From: Zongyangia gallinarum
GTDB lineage: Bacteria; Bacillota; Clostridia; Oscillospirales; Ruminococcaceae
Length of the DNA stretch: 64,000 bases
Reading direction: 5' to 3'
Assembly (NCBI GenBank): GCA_904419315.1
Contig: CAJFQY010000003.1
Location: forward strand, 24,428-88,427
Positions 1 through 8,903 of this stretch are shown one piece after another. The translations under genes were made by a program, and so were the position numbers. How positions within the stretch are numbered: position 1 is the first letter of the stretch; each line of letters begins with the position of its first letter. The notes under the pieces are model-generated. The model was not told the DNA's origin, did no database searches, and was given only the letters and a program-made list of their open reading frames with translations.

Positions 1-198
1 GAGCCCCTCCCCGCAGGTGACCCTTCCCGTCCGCAGGGGGACCAGCCCCAACAGTCCCTTGACCAGACTGCTTTTCCCCGATCCGTTCTCCCCCACGATG
101 CAGATATAGTCACCGGCTTCTATGTCAAAGCTTACATCTTTGACCGCACACTGGTTTTCATAATAGATTGTCAAATGGCGGCAGGCCATCAATGGCAT
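1..198 (-). CDS. znuC: Zinc/manganese ABC transporter ATP-binding protein (partial)
   Basis: This is the N-terminal 66 codons of an ABC ATPase that runs off the left edge. A Walker A motif GENGSGKS lies at about residues 36-43, with the usual aromatic-rich strand before it. The ATG at 198 directly follows the stop codon of znuA, so the two are translationally coupled. In the ZnuABC family this subunit powers uptake of a divalent metal delivered by ZnuA. The permease gene is not visible and should lie to the left. The family is sure; the zinc assignment rests on the neighbouring binding protein and Fur-family gene. Confidence 0.85.
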   Translation of the reverse strand, partial: MPLMACRHLTIYYENQCAVKDVSFDIEAGDYICIVGENGSGKSSLVKGLLGLVPLRTGRVTCGEGL

Positions 199-1131
199 TT
201 AATTCAGCCCCTTCTTTAAATTTTCGGCGTTTTGCTCCATGAGGGATAGATAGGTCACCCCATTGTCAAAATCCTGTTTGGAAACGTTGTGGCAGGAGTG
301 GAGCAGCAGCATTTCGCAGCCGGTTTCCTCACTGATGGATCTGGCCACCTTGGGGTCGGTCAGCTCCTCGTAAAACACCACCGGGATATGCTCCTCCCGG
401 ATGATGTCGATCATTTGGGCAATGGTCTTCGCGCTGGGCTCCCCTTCATGGGAACAGGAGGCAAAGGCGGCCACATAGGTAAGCCCATACCGCTCAGCAA
501 AATAATGGAAGGCAAAGCGTCCGGCAAAAACAATCTCTTTGCGGGATGCCTCGCTTATGATGGTGGAAAATTTCTCATCCAGCTCTTGGAGCTGTTTTTG
601 ATAAGTTTCCTCCCGTTGGCGGTAGATTCCTTCCCCCTCCGGATCCTCCTCGCACAGGGCGTCAGCGATATTGGCGACCATCTGCTGGGCCAAAACCGGA
701 CTGGTCCAGATGTGAGGGTCATAGGCATGGTCGTGCCCATCTCCGTCCTCGTCCTCTTCATGAGAGGCATCCAGTTGGATTCCTTGGGAAGCATCCACCA
801 CCGTGACATCGTCACTTGTCAGGCCCTCAATGATCTGTTCCGCCCAGGGCTCCATATACTGGCCGGTATAGATAAAGAGATCCGCCTCATTGATTTTAAT
901 CATATCCGCCGGCGTGGGCTCATAGGAATGGCTCTCTACGCCAGGGGGCAGAAGCAGGGTGATTTCCGCCCTGTCCCCGCATAGCTGGCGGGCAAAATCA
1001 TATTGTGGAAATAGGGTGGTAACAATCTGCAGCTTTGCGTCATCCTCCTTGGAGGGCAGATCGCCGCAGCCGGATATGAGCCCAGCTGTAAGGCAAAGGC
1101 ACAGCAGCAAGGCAATGATTCTAAACTTCAT
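199..1131 (-). CDS. znuA: Zinc-binding lipoprotein of a metal ABC transporter
   Basis: A 310-residue cluster A-I solute-binding protein. The N-terminus has a lipoprotein signal with lipobox LISGC and the lipidated cysteine at residue 22, so it should sit on the outer face of the membrane. A His/Asp/Glu-rich loop (SHEEDEDGDGHDH) just before the DPHIWTSP motif is the hallmark of zinc-type rather than manganese-type members. It delivers Zn2+ to the permease powered by the downstream ATPase. The gene starts 10 nt inside the end of the upstream Fur-family gene, giving an operon regulator-znuA-znuC. The role is well supported by motif and context. Confidence 0.92.
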   Translation of the reverse strand: MKFRIIALLLCLCLTAGLISGCGDLPSKEDDAKLQIVTTLFPQYDFARQLCGDRAEITLLLPPGVESHSYEPTPADMIKINEADLFIYTGQYMEPWAEQIIEGLTSDDVTVVDASQGIQLDASHEEDEDGDGHDHAYDPHIWTSPVLAQQMVANIADALCEEDPEGEGIYRQREETYQKQLQELDEKFSTIISEASRKEIVFAGRFAFHYFAERYGLTYVAAFASCSHEGEPSAKTIAQMIDIIREEHIPVVFYEELTDPKVARSISEETGCEMLLLHSCHNVSKQDFDNGVTYLSLMEQNAENLKKGLN

Positions 1132-1555
1132 CCCGGTTCTCCTTTTCCCCTGTCTCCCTGCACTGCTCGCACAGACCGTAGAGCACCGTCTTGCGGCTGT
1201 CGATCTGGAACTGATGCTGCTGCAGGATATGGGCGTGCACCTGATCTAAAAAGCTGCATTCTACATGGAGTAGCGCACCGCATCTGACGCATTTGAGATG
1301 ATAGTGCTTACAGCAGTTCTCGTCTCCGCCAGCCAGCTGGAAGCAGGCCCCCGCTCCTTCTTCCAAAAAGTATTTGCGGACCTTCCCCTCTTCCACCAGC
1401 TTTTCCAGATAGCGGTAGACTGTGGATTTTCCCACGCCGTTACCCTGGCTTTTCAGATAGTCTACCACATCGTCCACCATCACATGGCGGTCTTTATTCT
1501 CCTGCAAAAAATTCCATATACTTTCCCGTTGCCGGGTCCGATAGCTTATATTCAT
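1121..1555 (-). CDS. Fur-family transcriptional regulator (probably Zur)
   Basis: A winged-helix Fur-family repressor of 144 residues. It has the DNA-binding segment with GVGKSTVYRYLEKL, the metal-binding HYHLKC segment, and two CxxC pairs (CVRC and CEQC) for structural zinc. I chose the ATG at 1555. A longer reading from 1603 exists, but it would place a Fur-box-like palindrome (1582-1596) inside the coding region, whereas that palindrome is better read as the operator. A GGGAGGA ribosome site lies about 14 nt before 1555. Since it is the first gene of a zinc uptake operon, Zur is the best guess; Fur or PerR cannot be excluded from sequence alone. Confidence 0.85.
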   Translation of the reverse strand: MNISYRTRQRESIWNFLQENKDRHVMVDDVVDYLKSQGNGVGKSTVYRYLEKLVEEGKVRKYFLEEGAGACFQLAGGDENCCKHYHLKCVRCGALLHVECSFLDQVHAHILQQHQFQIDSRKTVLYGLCEQCRETGEKENRDEV

Positions 1556-1581
1556 GACAGCTGTCCATATCCTCCCGAATA

Positions 1582-1596
1582 TGAAAATGATTTTCA
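1582..1596. promoter_or_regulatory. Fur/Zur-box-like 7-1-7 palindrome
   Basis: TGAAAATGATTTTCA is a perfect 7-1-7 inverted repeat, the architecture of Fur-family operators in Firmicutes. It sits 26 nt before the regulator start at 1555, so the regulator-znuA-znuC operon is probably autoregulated. The bases differ from the textbook B. subtilis Zur box, so the exact metal is an inference from the genes. Confidence 0.72.
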
Positions 1597-1645
1597 ATTT
1601 CATATTTTATTTCTTTTCCCCATTTTTGTCAACCGCATCCCTATG

Positions 1646-1677
1646 AAAAGAGGAGACGGAAAACCGTCTCCTCTTTT
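1646..1677 (-). terminator. Terminator of the EndoQ-UvrD gene
   Basis: A 14-bp perfect stem (AAAAGAGGAGACGG with its complement) around an AAAA loop. On the minus strand it ends in a short run of T. It overlaps the stop codon of the large helicase gene and also insulates the zinc operon promoter. Confidence 0.85.
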
Positions 1678-4600
1678 TAGAAAAAGCTCAGCTGCTTCAT
1701 AGCGGGCTGTCGTTTTGCCCCATCCTTTTCCCTTTGGAGCAGCTTTCCAGGAATAGAATTCAAAAATGCCGAAGGCTCCCGGTAGGTTATCAGGACCAGT
1801 TCCTCTTTGGCCCGTGTCATCCCCACATAAAACAGACGCCGCTCCTCCTCCATGTCCACCGGGTGCCGCGGGGACTCTAGGGGAATGCTTCCCTTTTTCA
1901 CGCCGCTTAAAAACACCACGGGAAATTCCAATCCCTTGGCGCCGTGGAGGGTCATCAGCCACACCGCGCCGCTGTGATAGGTCTTAACAGGGCTGCGGCG
2001 CAAATCCCCTTCTGAACCCAGGGCCAGATTTTCCAGAAAAGCCGCCATTGTCTTATCAAACACCGCCATGTTTTGCAGCTTTTCCACCGGCTTTTTCCCT
2101 TCCAGACCGCATTCTTCCGCCAGGGCCTCAATGAGCTTGCGGGGATTGTCCTTCTTCACCCGAGGCGTAAAATCCTGGGCCAGCCGGCCCCATTCCCGCA
2201 GAAGGCCGGTATTTTCAAATTGGCTGAGTATCTGCGTCACCTTCTCCGCCGTATCCTGTCCTTCCAGGAGGGACCAGGCTTCGCCTACACTGCGGCACAA
2301 ATCCTCCGGGCAATGCCAGAGAAGCCCCAGGCATCCCCTGAGGGAAAGCACATCCCGCGGCTGGGTCAGCCACCGGAAAAAGCAGAGGATGCCCCGGACA
2401 CCTTCCTCCTCCAGGAAGTCCTCCCGGCCATGGACAATATAGGGGATGCCCTCATGGCGCAGACAGCTTTCCAGCACCCGGGACTGATGATGGGTCCGGT
2501 ATAAAATGGCGATGTCCGAGAAGGAGCGTGTTCCCTCCCCTTCACCTTCCGACAGAAGAGCTCCGGCGTCCAGCATATCCACGCCGCCCACCATCCGGCC
2601 GATCTCCTTGGCGATGAAGATGCCCTCTGACAGCTCGCTTTCAGAGGTGACCAGACGCACCCGCTTCTCCCCAGCGCCATGGGCCTGGAGCAGCCGGGGC
2701 TCACCCCCGTTTTCCTCAATGACCGCCAGTGCGCTTTGGAGAATCTGCGGAGTGCTGCGGTAATTGATCCGCAGCCGGATGGTACGCAGACCGCTCATGT
2801 CTTCCTGCAGCCGTTCAAAGCAGTGGGCATCTGAGCCCCGGAACCCGTAGATGGACTGATCCGGGTCGCCGATGACAAACAGTCCCTTTCTCCCCTGGCT
2901 CCACCGCCGGATCAGCTGATACTGGACAGGAGCGATATCCTGAAACTCGTCCACCAGCAAATAGTCAAAGCCTTTCCCCTTTTCCTCCGCCAGCTTCAGC
3001 CCCGCCAGGAGCAGGTCATCAAAATCCAGGGCGCCGGCTTCCTCCAAAAGCTGCTGATAGCGGGCAAATGCTTCCTCGCTGAAAGCCTCCTCCCCTTGGA
3101 CTCCGTTTTTCTTTCGGGATACCTCCTGCAAAAAAGCGGAGGGCTTTAGCTTCAGGTCCATCTCCTGGATGACCTGGGCAGCTGTCTCCAGGGCCGCAGG
3201 AGTATCCAGCAAAGCGGCCCCCTTTTTCCCCAGCATCTTGAGACAGATGGAATGAAAGGTGCCAATGGTCATCGCTTTGACCCTTTTTTTATCGTCAAAT
3301 TGGGCTTCCAGCCGCTGCCGCATCTCTTCGGCGGCCTGATTGGTGAAGGTCACCGCCCCGATCTGTTCCGGGTGCACCCCCATTTGTTCCACCAAATAGG
3401 CGATGCGGGTAATGAGGGTCTTTGTCTTGCCCGTCCCTGGCCCTGCGATGACTGCCACGGTAGGCTCTGTAGCAGTCACCGCCTGTCTCTGCTCCTCATT
3501 AAGCCCGGAGAGCAGGTCTTCGGATGCATTTTCATCCTTTTCTACAGACGGTGCTGTTTTCTTTTCCCTTTGTGAAGCCGAAACCCGGGACCGGGTCCTT
3601 TTCAGGTTTTTTTCCTCCTTGCCGAACAAGGAGGTCTGCCCGGCCAGCATGTCCATCTCGTCGGGGCTGAGCAGGGTAATTTTGCCGTATTCCCCATCAA
3701 AGCCAGGGCTGCGCTCCACCTGCCCAGCCCGCAGCCGCCGGATACCTTCGGCCACACCCTTTCCAGCGGCCCGCTCGATATCCTCTATAGGCGCCTTCCG
3801 CAGGATGTAAAACTCATCTCCTAAAGTATGAAGCATCTGCTCATAGCGGGCCGCCGTCTTCTTGCTGGCGGCGGATACCCCGGTGCAGGCGGCGATAACC
3901 TCAGGCAGGGGAACCAGGCTTTCAAAAGGCTTGGCGCCTTTCGGCCGGTAGCCATTCTCCCGGTCGGAAAGCTGGTCCACCCGATGCTGTACGCCTATGG
4001 TCAGCTTTTTCCCGCAGACAGGGCATCTGCCCTCATATTGATCGGTCTGGGACGGTTCCAGGCAAACGCCGCAGTTGCGATGGCCGTCCCAGTGATATTT
4101 TCCCTCCTCCGGGAAAAATTCCAAGGTGCCGGCAAACCCCTCCCCGGTCTGGATGGCATGGGAAAGGGCGGGATAGGACAAGGGGCCCTCCAAAAGATTC
4201 GCCTCCCTTCCCAGCTTTTGCGGGGAATGGGCGTCGGAGTTGGAGACCAATGTATAGCCGTCCAGGGCCGAAATCTGCCAGTTCATAGGCGGGTCGGAGG
4301 AAAGTCCCGTCTCTAAGGCATGGATATAGGGGGTCAGGTCCTCAAAACATTCTTCTATGGTGTCAAATCCAGAAAATGCGCCAAACAGGGAGAAATGAGG
4401 GGTCCAGATATGGGCGGGGATGAACACAGCCTCTGGGCAGGACTCCAGGGTAATTTCCAACAAATCCCGGCTGTCCAGCCCCAGGATAGGCCGTCCATCG
4501 GAGTGGATATTGCCGATGGCTTCCAGTTTGTGGGCGAGGGTATCCGCCGCCTCCAGGCTGGGGAGCAGGATGACGTTATGAACCTTGCGCACCTTGCCAT

Positions 4601-4892
4601 TCTTCTTATAAATAGAGCTAATCTCCCCCGAAAGGACAAAGCGGGGCTGACGCGGCTCTCCGGCCACACCGGCCGGTTGTTGGCACAGTTCATCCCGCAG
4701 GCGGTAAAGTCCCTCTTCGGCGGGGATCAATTTTTCCTCCAGCTCTTTTCTCCATGCCGGATGGGTAAAATCCCCGGTGCCCAGAAGGTCAATTCCCTTC
4801 CGCCGGGCCCAAAAGTCCAGTTGCTCCGGCACACAGTCCCGGCTGGTGGCCCTGGAGTATTTGGAATGGATATGTAAATCGGCAATATACAT
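1677..4892 (-). CDS. PHP/EndoQ-like nuclease fused to UvrD-type helicase
   Basis: A 1071-residue fusion protein. Residues 1 to about 420 resemble the EndoQ/PHP family: DLHIHSKYS (His7, His9), GTGDFTHP, a SNSDAHS motif, and a four-cysteine zinc ribbon (CGVC...CPVC) around 273-295. A charged linker follows. From about 470 a superfamily 1A helicase begins: Walker A GPGTGKTKT near 485, LLVDEFQD, GDPDQSIYGFRGSD, LRINYRS, LHGAKGLEFPVV. In archaea and Bacillus EndoQ cuts 5' of deaminated or abasic bases; the helicase would unwind the nicked strand. The helicase part is shorter than PcrA (about 600 against 720 residues). Function as a repair enzyme is inferred from the two domains. Confidence 0.88.
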   Translation of the reverse strand: MYIADLHIHSKYSRATSRDCVPEQLDFWARRKGIDLLGTGDFTHPAWRKELEEKLIPAEEGLYRLRDELCQQPAGVAGEPRQPRFVLSGEISSIYKKNGKVRKVHNVILLPSLEAADTLAHKLEAIGNIHSDGRPILGLDSRDLLEITLESCPEAVFIPAHIWTPHFSLFGAFSGFDTIEECFEDLTPYIHALETGLSSDPPMNWQISALDGYTLVSNSDAHSPQKLGREANLLEGPLSYPALSHAIQTGEGFAGTLEFFPEEGKYHWDGHRNCGVCLEPSQTDQYEGRCPVCGKKLTIGVQHRVDQLSDRENGYRPKGAKPFESLVPLPEVIAACTGVSAASKKTAARYEQMLHTLGDEFYILRKAPIEDIERAAGKGVAEGIRRLRAGQVERSPGFDGEYGKITLLSPDEMDMLAGQTSLFGKEEKNLKRTRSRVSASQREKKTAPSVEKDENASEDLLSGLNEEQRQAVTATEPTVAVIAGPGTGKTKTLITRIAYLVEQMGVHPEQIGAVTFTNQAAEEMRQRLEAQFDDKKRVKAMTIGTFHSICLKMLGKKGAALLDTPAALETAAQVIQEMDLKLKPSAFLQEVSRKKNGVQGEEAFSEEAFARYQQLLEEAGALDFDDLLLAGLKLAEEKGKGFDYLLVDEFQDIAPVQYQLIRRWSQGRKGLFVIGDPDQSIYGFRGSDAHCFERLQEDMSGLRTIRLRINYRSTPQILQSALAVIEENGGEPRLLQAHGAGEKRVRLVTSESELSEGIFIAKEIGRMVGGVDMLDAGALLSEGEGEGTRSFSDIAILYRTHHQSRVLESCLRHEGIPYIVHGREDFLEEEGVRGILCFFRWLTQPRDVLSLRGCLGLLWHCPEDLCRSVGEAWSLLEGQDTAEKVTQILSQFENTGLLREWGRLAQDFTPRVKKDNPRKLIEALAEECGLEGKKPVEKLQNMAVFDKTMAAFLENLALGSEGDLRRSPVKTYHSGAVWLMTLHGAKGLEFPVVFLSGVKKGSIPLESPRHPVDMEEERRLFYVGMTRAKEELVLITYREPSAFLNSIPGKLLQREKDGAKRQPAMKQLSFF

Positions 4893-4960
4893 CCGCTGTC
4901 ACCCTCATTCTTAAAGTCAGCCTTATTATATCCTGTTTTTTATGACGGCGCAATAAAACC

Positions 4961-5638
4961 CTAACCCAGCATTCTTTGCAGCAGGGAGCCGTAATAGTCC
5001 TGAATCCGGTGCTGCCGCAAGGAGTATACGCCCCAGATGCGGGGAGGCCCCACATGGATGCATCCTCCCACATGGCGGTATCCCATAAAGGCAAAGGGAA
5101 TCTTGGTGACAATGTCGTTGCCGTTGACCACACGGATGGCCTTGAACACCCGTTTGTCAAAGGACCTTTGGAAAGCCTGGTTTCCCACCCGGGGGCAGCC
5201 GAAGGTGATGACCTGGATGTCCTTATGAGGGAAGCAGTACTGCAGGTCCACCGCGCACAGGATGGCCAGAGCAGCGCCAAAGGAATGCCCGCAGATGCAG
5301 ATGTGAATCAACTCTTGCGAAACCTGGCCGTGGATTCTCTCTCGGACCGCCGGGCTTTTATAGACCCTCAAAAAGCCTTCATGAACCCGGACTTTTGTAT
5401 CCTGGTTATCATAGGGGATGGTCTTTTTCCCGAAGGAAAAATCCGACTCCCAGTCCTTGGGGGAATCGGAACCTCGAAAGCTGATGGAGAGGCGTCTTTC
5501 CTTTTTTCGCAGATAGCATTGGACCCCGGAAGGGCAGTCGTCGATGACAATGAGTTTCTCCCCCGGCTCACAGGGCTGGATATCCCCATAGGAGAGGGCG
5601 GAAAACTCCAGGGCATTGAGTATATCTTCTCTGTTCAT
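4961..5638 (-). CDS. Class 3 lipase family alpha/beta hydrolase
   Basis: A 225-residue lipase_3 family protein. The nucleophile elbow is GHSFGAA (Ser about 119), followed by the family motif FGCPRVGN, an Asp in NDIVTK (about 175) and a His in YRHVGG (about 189), which together make a full Ser-Asp-His triad. There is no signal peptide, so it is probably cytoplasmic. The in-frame GTG at 5647 touches the GGGGAGG ribosome site, so the ATG at 5638, 8 nt downstream, is preferred. The substrate is unknown; lipid or ester hydrolysis is a family expectation. It lies 68 nt upstream of the EndoQ-UvrD gene on the same strand. Confidence 0.85.
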   Translation of the reverse strand: MNREDILNALEFSALSYGDIQPCEPGEKLIVIDDCPSGVQCYLRKKERRLSISFRGSDSPKDWESDFSFGKKTIPYDNQDTKVRVHEGFLRVYKSPAVRERIHGQVSQELIHICICGHSFGAALAILCAVDLQYCFPHKDIQVITFGCPRVGNQAFQRSFDKRVFKAIRVVNGNDIVTKIPFAFMGYRHVGGCIHVGPPRIWGVYSLRQHRIQDYYGSLLQRMLG

Positions 5639-5697
5639 GGCATTCACCTCCCCTTAGTCTATGAAAGGGTCATGGAATGAGAGACAATCAACACGTC

Positions 5698-5727
5698 TTG
5701 ACACAAGGGAAAAACAGATGTTATACT
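5698..5727 (+). promoter_or_regulatory. Sigma-A type promoter of the pfl operon
   Basis: A -35 box TTGACA (5698-5703) and a -10 box TATACT (5722-5727) are separated by 18 nt. It lies 15 nt before the first stem of the riboswitch. Confidence 0.75.
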
Positions 5728-5742
5728 AAGGGCAAATCAAGG

Positions 5743-5841
5743 GATTTTCATTACTGACGGATCAGTGGGCTTACCACAAGGGAATGAAAATCTGTCACAT
5801 GCCGACCGTCTGGGCAACATCGCAAGGATGTTGCCCTTTTT
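5743..5841 (+). ncRNA. ZTP (pfl-motif) riboswitch with intrinsic terminator
   Basis: A perfect 10-bp stem P1 (GATTTTCATT at 5743-5752 with AATGAAAATC) encloses ACTGACGG, a GTGGG...CCAC hairpin and AAGGGA. After a short linker comes GCCGACCGTCTGGGC, the conserved 3' pseudoknot segment of the pfl motif. The conserved GGGC overlaps the 5' side of a 10-bp terminator stem (5812-5821 with 5827-5836) followed by five T. This is the expression platform expected of a ZTP/ZMP switch that turns on when 10-formyl-THF is short. The pflB start lies 71 nt downstream. The recognition is by eye against the family consensus. Confidence 0.85.
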
Positions 5842-5911
5842 CATTGTCTGCGCTGCGAAAAAGGGCCGCATCCGGCGGTGGCGAGTGAATCAGAACAGGG
5901 AGGAAACTGAT

Positions 5912-8143
5912 ATGGCTACACCTTGGGAAGGCTTTGTGCCTGGCAGATGGCAGGAAAAGATTGACGTCCGGGATTTTATCCAGATAAACTACACCCCTTA
6001 CACCGGAAATGAGGACTTTTTGGCTCCCGCTACAGAACGGACCAAGAGGCTGATGCACAAACTGCAAAATCTCATGTCCTTGGAGCAGGAGTTTGGCGGG
6101 GTGCTGGATATCGATACCCAGACCGTCACTTCCCTGCTTAACTACAAACCGGGATACCTGGACAAAAATGAAGAAATCATTGTAGGACTGCAAACCGACC
6201 GCCCCCTCAAACGGGGAGTCAATCCCTTCGGCGGCCTCAAAATGACCCGCAACGCCTGCAAAGCCTATGGATACGAGCTCTCCCGGAAGGTAGAGGATGA
6301 ATTTCTTTACCGCACCACCCACAACGATGGGGTATTCCGGGTCTATAATGAGGAAACCAGAGCCGCCCGTCACTGCGGCCTGATCACCGGGCTTCCCGAC
6401 GCCTACGGGCGGGGCCGGATCATCGGCGACTACCGCCGGGTCGCCCTCTATGGCATTGACAGGCTCATCCAGGAGAAGCAGCGGGACAAACACGATCTGG
6501 GGCTGGAGGATATGGATGTGGAGCACATCCGCCAGCTGGAGGAACTCTATCAGCAGATCAATTTTCTGGGAAAGCTCAAGGAGATGGCGGCCATGTACGG
6601 CTATGACATCTCAAGGCCGGCCACCACGGCCAAGGAAGCGGTTCAGTGGCTCTATTTCGGCTATCTGGGCGCCATTAAGGAACAAAACGGCGCGGCTATG
6701 AGCCTGGGCCGGACCTCCACCTTCTTGGATATCTATTTTGAACGGGATCTCAGAAATGGAGTGCTGGACGAGTCCGGTGCCCAGGAGATCATGGATGACT
6801 TTGTCATGAAGCTGCGGATGGCCCGCCACCTGCGCACTCCGGAATACAACGAGCTCTTTGCGGGGGATCCCATGTGGATCACCGAAGCCATCGGCGGCAT
6901 GGGAGAGGACGGCCGGCCCCTGGTGACCAAAAATTCCTACCGGGTGCTCCACACCCTTTACAACCTTGGCTCCTCCGCCGAGCCCAATCTGACGGTGCTT
7001 TGGTCTAAAGACCTGCCCGCTCCCTTCCAGCGCTACTGCGCCAAGGTCTCCTGTGACACCGACGCCATCCAGTATGAAAACGACGACCTGATGCGCCCCC
7101 GCTTTGGCGACGACTATGCCATCGCCTGCTGTGTCTCCGCCATGCGGGTGGGCAAAGAGATGCAGTTTTTCGGCGCCCGGGCCAACCTGGCAAAGCTGCT
7201 GCTCATGGCGCTCAACGGTGGCCGGGACGAAAAGCAAGGGGTGCAAGTAGGGCCTGTCCATTCCCCTTATGAGGGCGAATATCTGGATTATGGCAAGGTG
7301 ATGGAGCTTTTGGACTTTTACCGGCCCTGGCTTGCCCGGATGTACTGCAACACCATGAATATCATCCACTATATGCACGATAAATACGCCTATGAAAAGA
7401 CCCAAATGGCCCTTCATGATACCAAGGTCCATCGGTATATGGCCTTTGGCATCGCAGGGATGAGCGTCTTTGCCGACTCCCTCTCCGCCATCAAATACGC
7501 CCGTGTCCGCTGCATCCGGGATCCGGAAACAGGCCTCATCACCGACTTTGAGACGGTGGGGGATTATCCCGCCTTTGGCAACGACGACGACCGTGTGGAT
7601 TCCATCGCCCGGGAGCAGGTAGAGCTATTTTATCGTGAACTGCAAAAAACGCCTCTTTACCGGGACGCGGAGCCTACCCTTTCCATCCTGACCATCACCT
7701 CCAATGTGGTTTACGGCAAAAAGACCGGCTCCACCCCCGATGGCCGCAAGGCGGGAGAACCCTTTGCTCCTGGCGCCAATCCCATGCACGGCCGGGAGAA
7801 TAACGGAGCCCTGGCCGCTCTCAATTCGGTAGCCAAGCTCTCTTATGACGTCTGCCGGGATGGCATCTCCAACACCTTCTCCATTGTGCCCACTGCCCTT
7901 GGAAGGACGGAGGAAGAGCAATATCAGAACCTGGTTGTCATCTTAAACGGCTATTTTGCCCAGATGGCCCACCATATCAATGTCAACGTCCTCAACCGGG
8001 AAACATTGATGGATGCCTATGAGCATCCTGACAAATATCCCAACCTGACCATCCGGGTTTCGGGATACGCCGTCAACTTCCACAAACTCAGCCGGGAACA
8101 GCAGCGGGAGGTCATCTCCCGCACCTTCCATGAGGTGCTTTAA
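5912..8143 (+). CDS. pflB: Formate C-acetyltransferase (pyruvate formate-lyase)
   Basis: A 743-residue glycyl radical enzyme that splits pyruvate with CoA into acetyl-CoA and formate in the cytoplasm. The tandem active-site cysteines are in IACCVSAMR (about 407-408) and the radical glycine is in RVSGYAV (about 718). The start is the ATG at 5912 behind AGGGAGGA. An in-frame upstream extension would run through the riboswitch and is rejected. The activating enzyme gene follows after 3 nt. Control by a ZTP riboswitch suggests that formate made here feeds one-carbon folate and purine synthesis as well as fermentation. Confidence 0.96.
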   Translation: MATPWEGFVPGRWQEKIDVRDFIQINYTPYTGNEDFLAPATERTKRLMHKLQNLMSLEQEFGGVLDIDTQTVTSLLNYKPGYLDKNEEIIVGLQTDRPLKRGVNPFGGLKMTRNACKAYGYELSRKVEDEFLYRTTHNDGVFRVYNEETRAARHCGLITGLPDAYGRGRIIGDYRRVALYGIDRLIQEKQRDKHDLGLEDMDVEHIRQLEELYQQINFLGKLKEMAAMYGYDISRPATTAKEAVQWLYFGYLGAIKEQNGAAMSLGRTSTFLDIYFERDLRNGVLDESGAQEIMDDFVMKLRMARHLRTPEYNELFAGDPMWITEAIGGMGEDGRPLVTKNSYRVLHTLYNLGSSAEPNLTVLWSKDLPAPFQRYCAKVSCDTDAIQYENDDLMRPRFGDDYAIACCVSAMRVGKEMQFFGARANLAKLLLMALNGGRDEKQGVQVGPVHSPYEGEYLDYGKVMELLDFYRPWLARMYCNTMNIIHYMHDKYAYEKTQMALHDTKVHRYMAFGIAGMSVFADSLSAIKYARVRCIRDPETGLITDFETVGDYPAFGNDDDRVDSIAREQVELFYRELQKTPLYRDAEPTLSILTITSNVVYGKKTGSTPDGRKAGEPFAPGANPMHGRENNGALAALNSVAKLSYDVCRDGISNTFSIVPTALGRTEEEQYQNLVVILNGYFAQMAHHINVNVLNRETLMDAYEHPDKYPNLTIRVSGYAVNFHKLSREQQREVISRTFHEVL

Positions 8144-8146
8144 TCC

Positions 8147-8866
8147 ATGAAGGAGATTGAGCGCATCACCGGCCGCATTCATTCCTTTCAGTCCCTGGGA
8201 GCGGTGGATGGGCCAGGAATCCGGTATACTGTCTTTTTGCAAGGCTGCCCCCTGCGGTGTATCTACTGTCACAACCCGGACACCTGGGACCCCGCCGCCG
8301 GGCAGGTTTGTACGGTGGAGGAGGTGGCCCAGCGGGTGCTGCGCTGCCGCCCCTATTTCGGGGAGCTGGGAGGCGTCACCGTTACAGGCGGTGAGCCCCT
8401 TCTTCAGCCGGACTTTGTGTCTGCGCTATTTCAGCGCCTGCAAAAGGAGGGGATCCACACCGTTTTGGATACCTCCGGCGCCATAGGCCTCGACCGGGCA
8501 GAACAGGTGCTGCAATATACGGATCTGGCCCTGGTAGACGTAAAATTTCTCTCGGACAAGGGGTATCGCGACCATTGCGGGGGGGATTTTTCCAGAGTCA
8601 AGGAGTTTCTCGCCCTAACCCAAAGGCTCCAGGTTCCTATCTGGATCCGCCATGTGGTGGTGCCCGGCCTTACCGACGCTCCCTCCCACATCAAGGCCCT
8701 GGCGGATTTTTGCAAACAATATCCCAACCTTGAGAAAATAGAGCTTCTCCCTTTTGAAAAGCTCTGCTTGGAAAAGTACAAGGCGATGGGGGTGCCCTTC
8801 CCTCTGGAAGACACCCCTGCCATGTCCCGGGAGGAACTGAACCGTCTTCAGAGGCTTTTAGGGTAA
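8147..8866 (+). CDS. pflA: Pyruvate formate-lyase activating enzyme
   Basis: A 239-residue radical SAM protein. The [4Fe-4S] motif CPLRCIYC has cysteines at 34, 38 and 41, and TVTGGEPLLQ is the SAM-binding GGE motif. It installs the glycyl radical on PflB. It is the second gene of the pfl operon, 3 nt after the pflB stop, with a GAGGTG ribosome site inside the pflB end. The length is normal for the family. Confidence 0.95.
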   Translation: MKEIERITGRIHSFQSLGAVDGPGIRYTVFLQGCPLRCIYCHNPDTWDPAAGQVCTVEEVAQRVLRCRPYFGELGGVTVTGGEPLLQPDFVSALFQRLQKEGIHTVLDTSGAIGLDRAEQVLQYTDLALVDVKFLSDKGYRDHCGGDFSRVKEFLALTQRLQVPIWIRHVVVPGLTDAPSHIKALADFCKQYPNLEKIELLPFEKLCLEKYKAMGVPFPLEDTPAMSREELNRLQRLLG

Positions 8867-8903
8867 ATAAAAAACAGCCATCCTCGGATGGCTGTTTTTT
8901 ATT
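8867..8903. terminator. Bidirectional terminator between pflA and the kinase gene
   Basis: A stem of about 17 bp (core AAAAAACAGCCATCC with its complement) with A and T tracts on both sides. It serves the pfl operon on the plus strand and the two-component operon on the minus strand. Confidence 0.9.

Noticed and set aside
5765..5911. N-terminal extension of pflB
   Set aside because: It runs through the ZTP riboswitch and terminator, and the family start with AGGGAGGA is at 5912.
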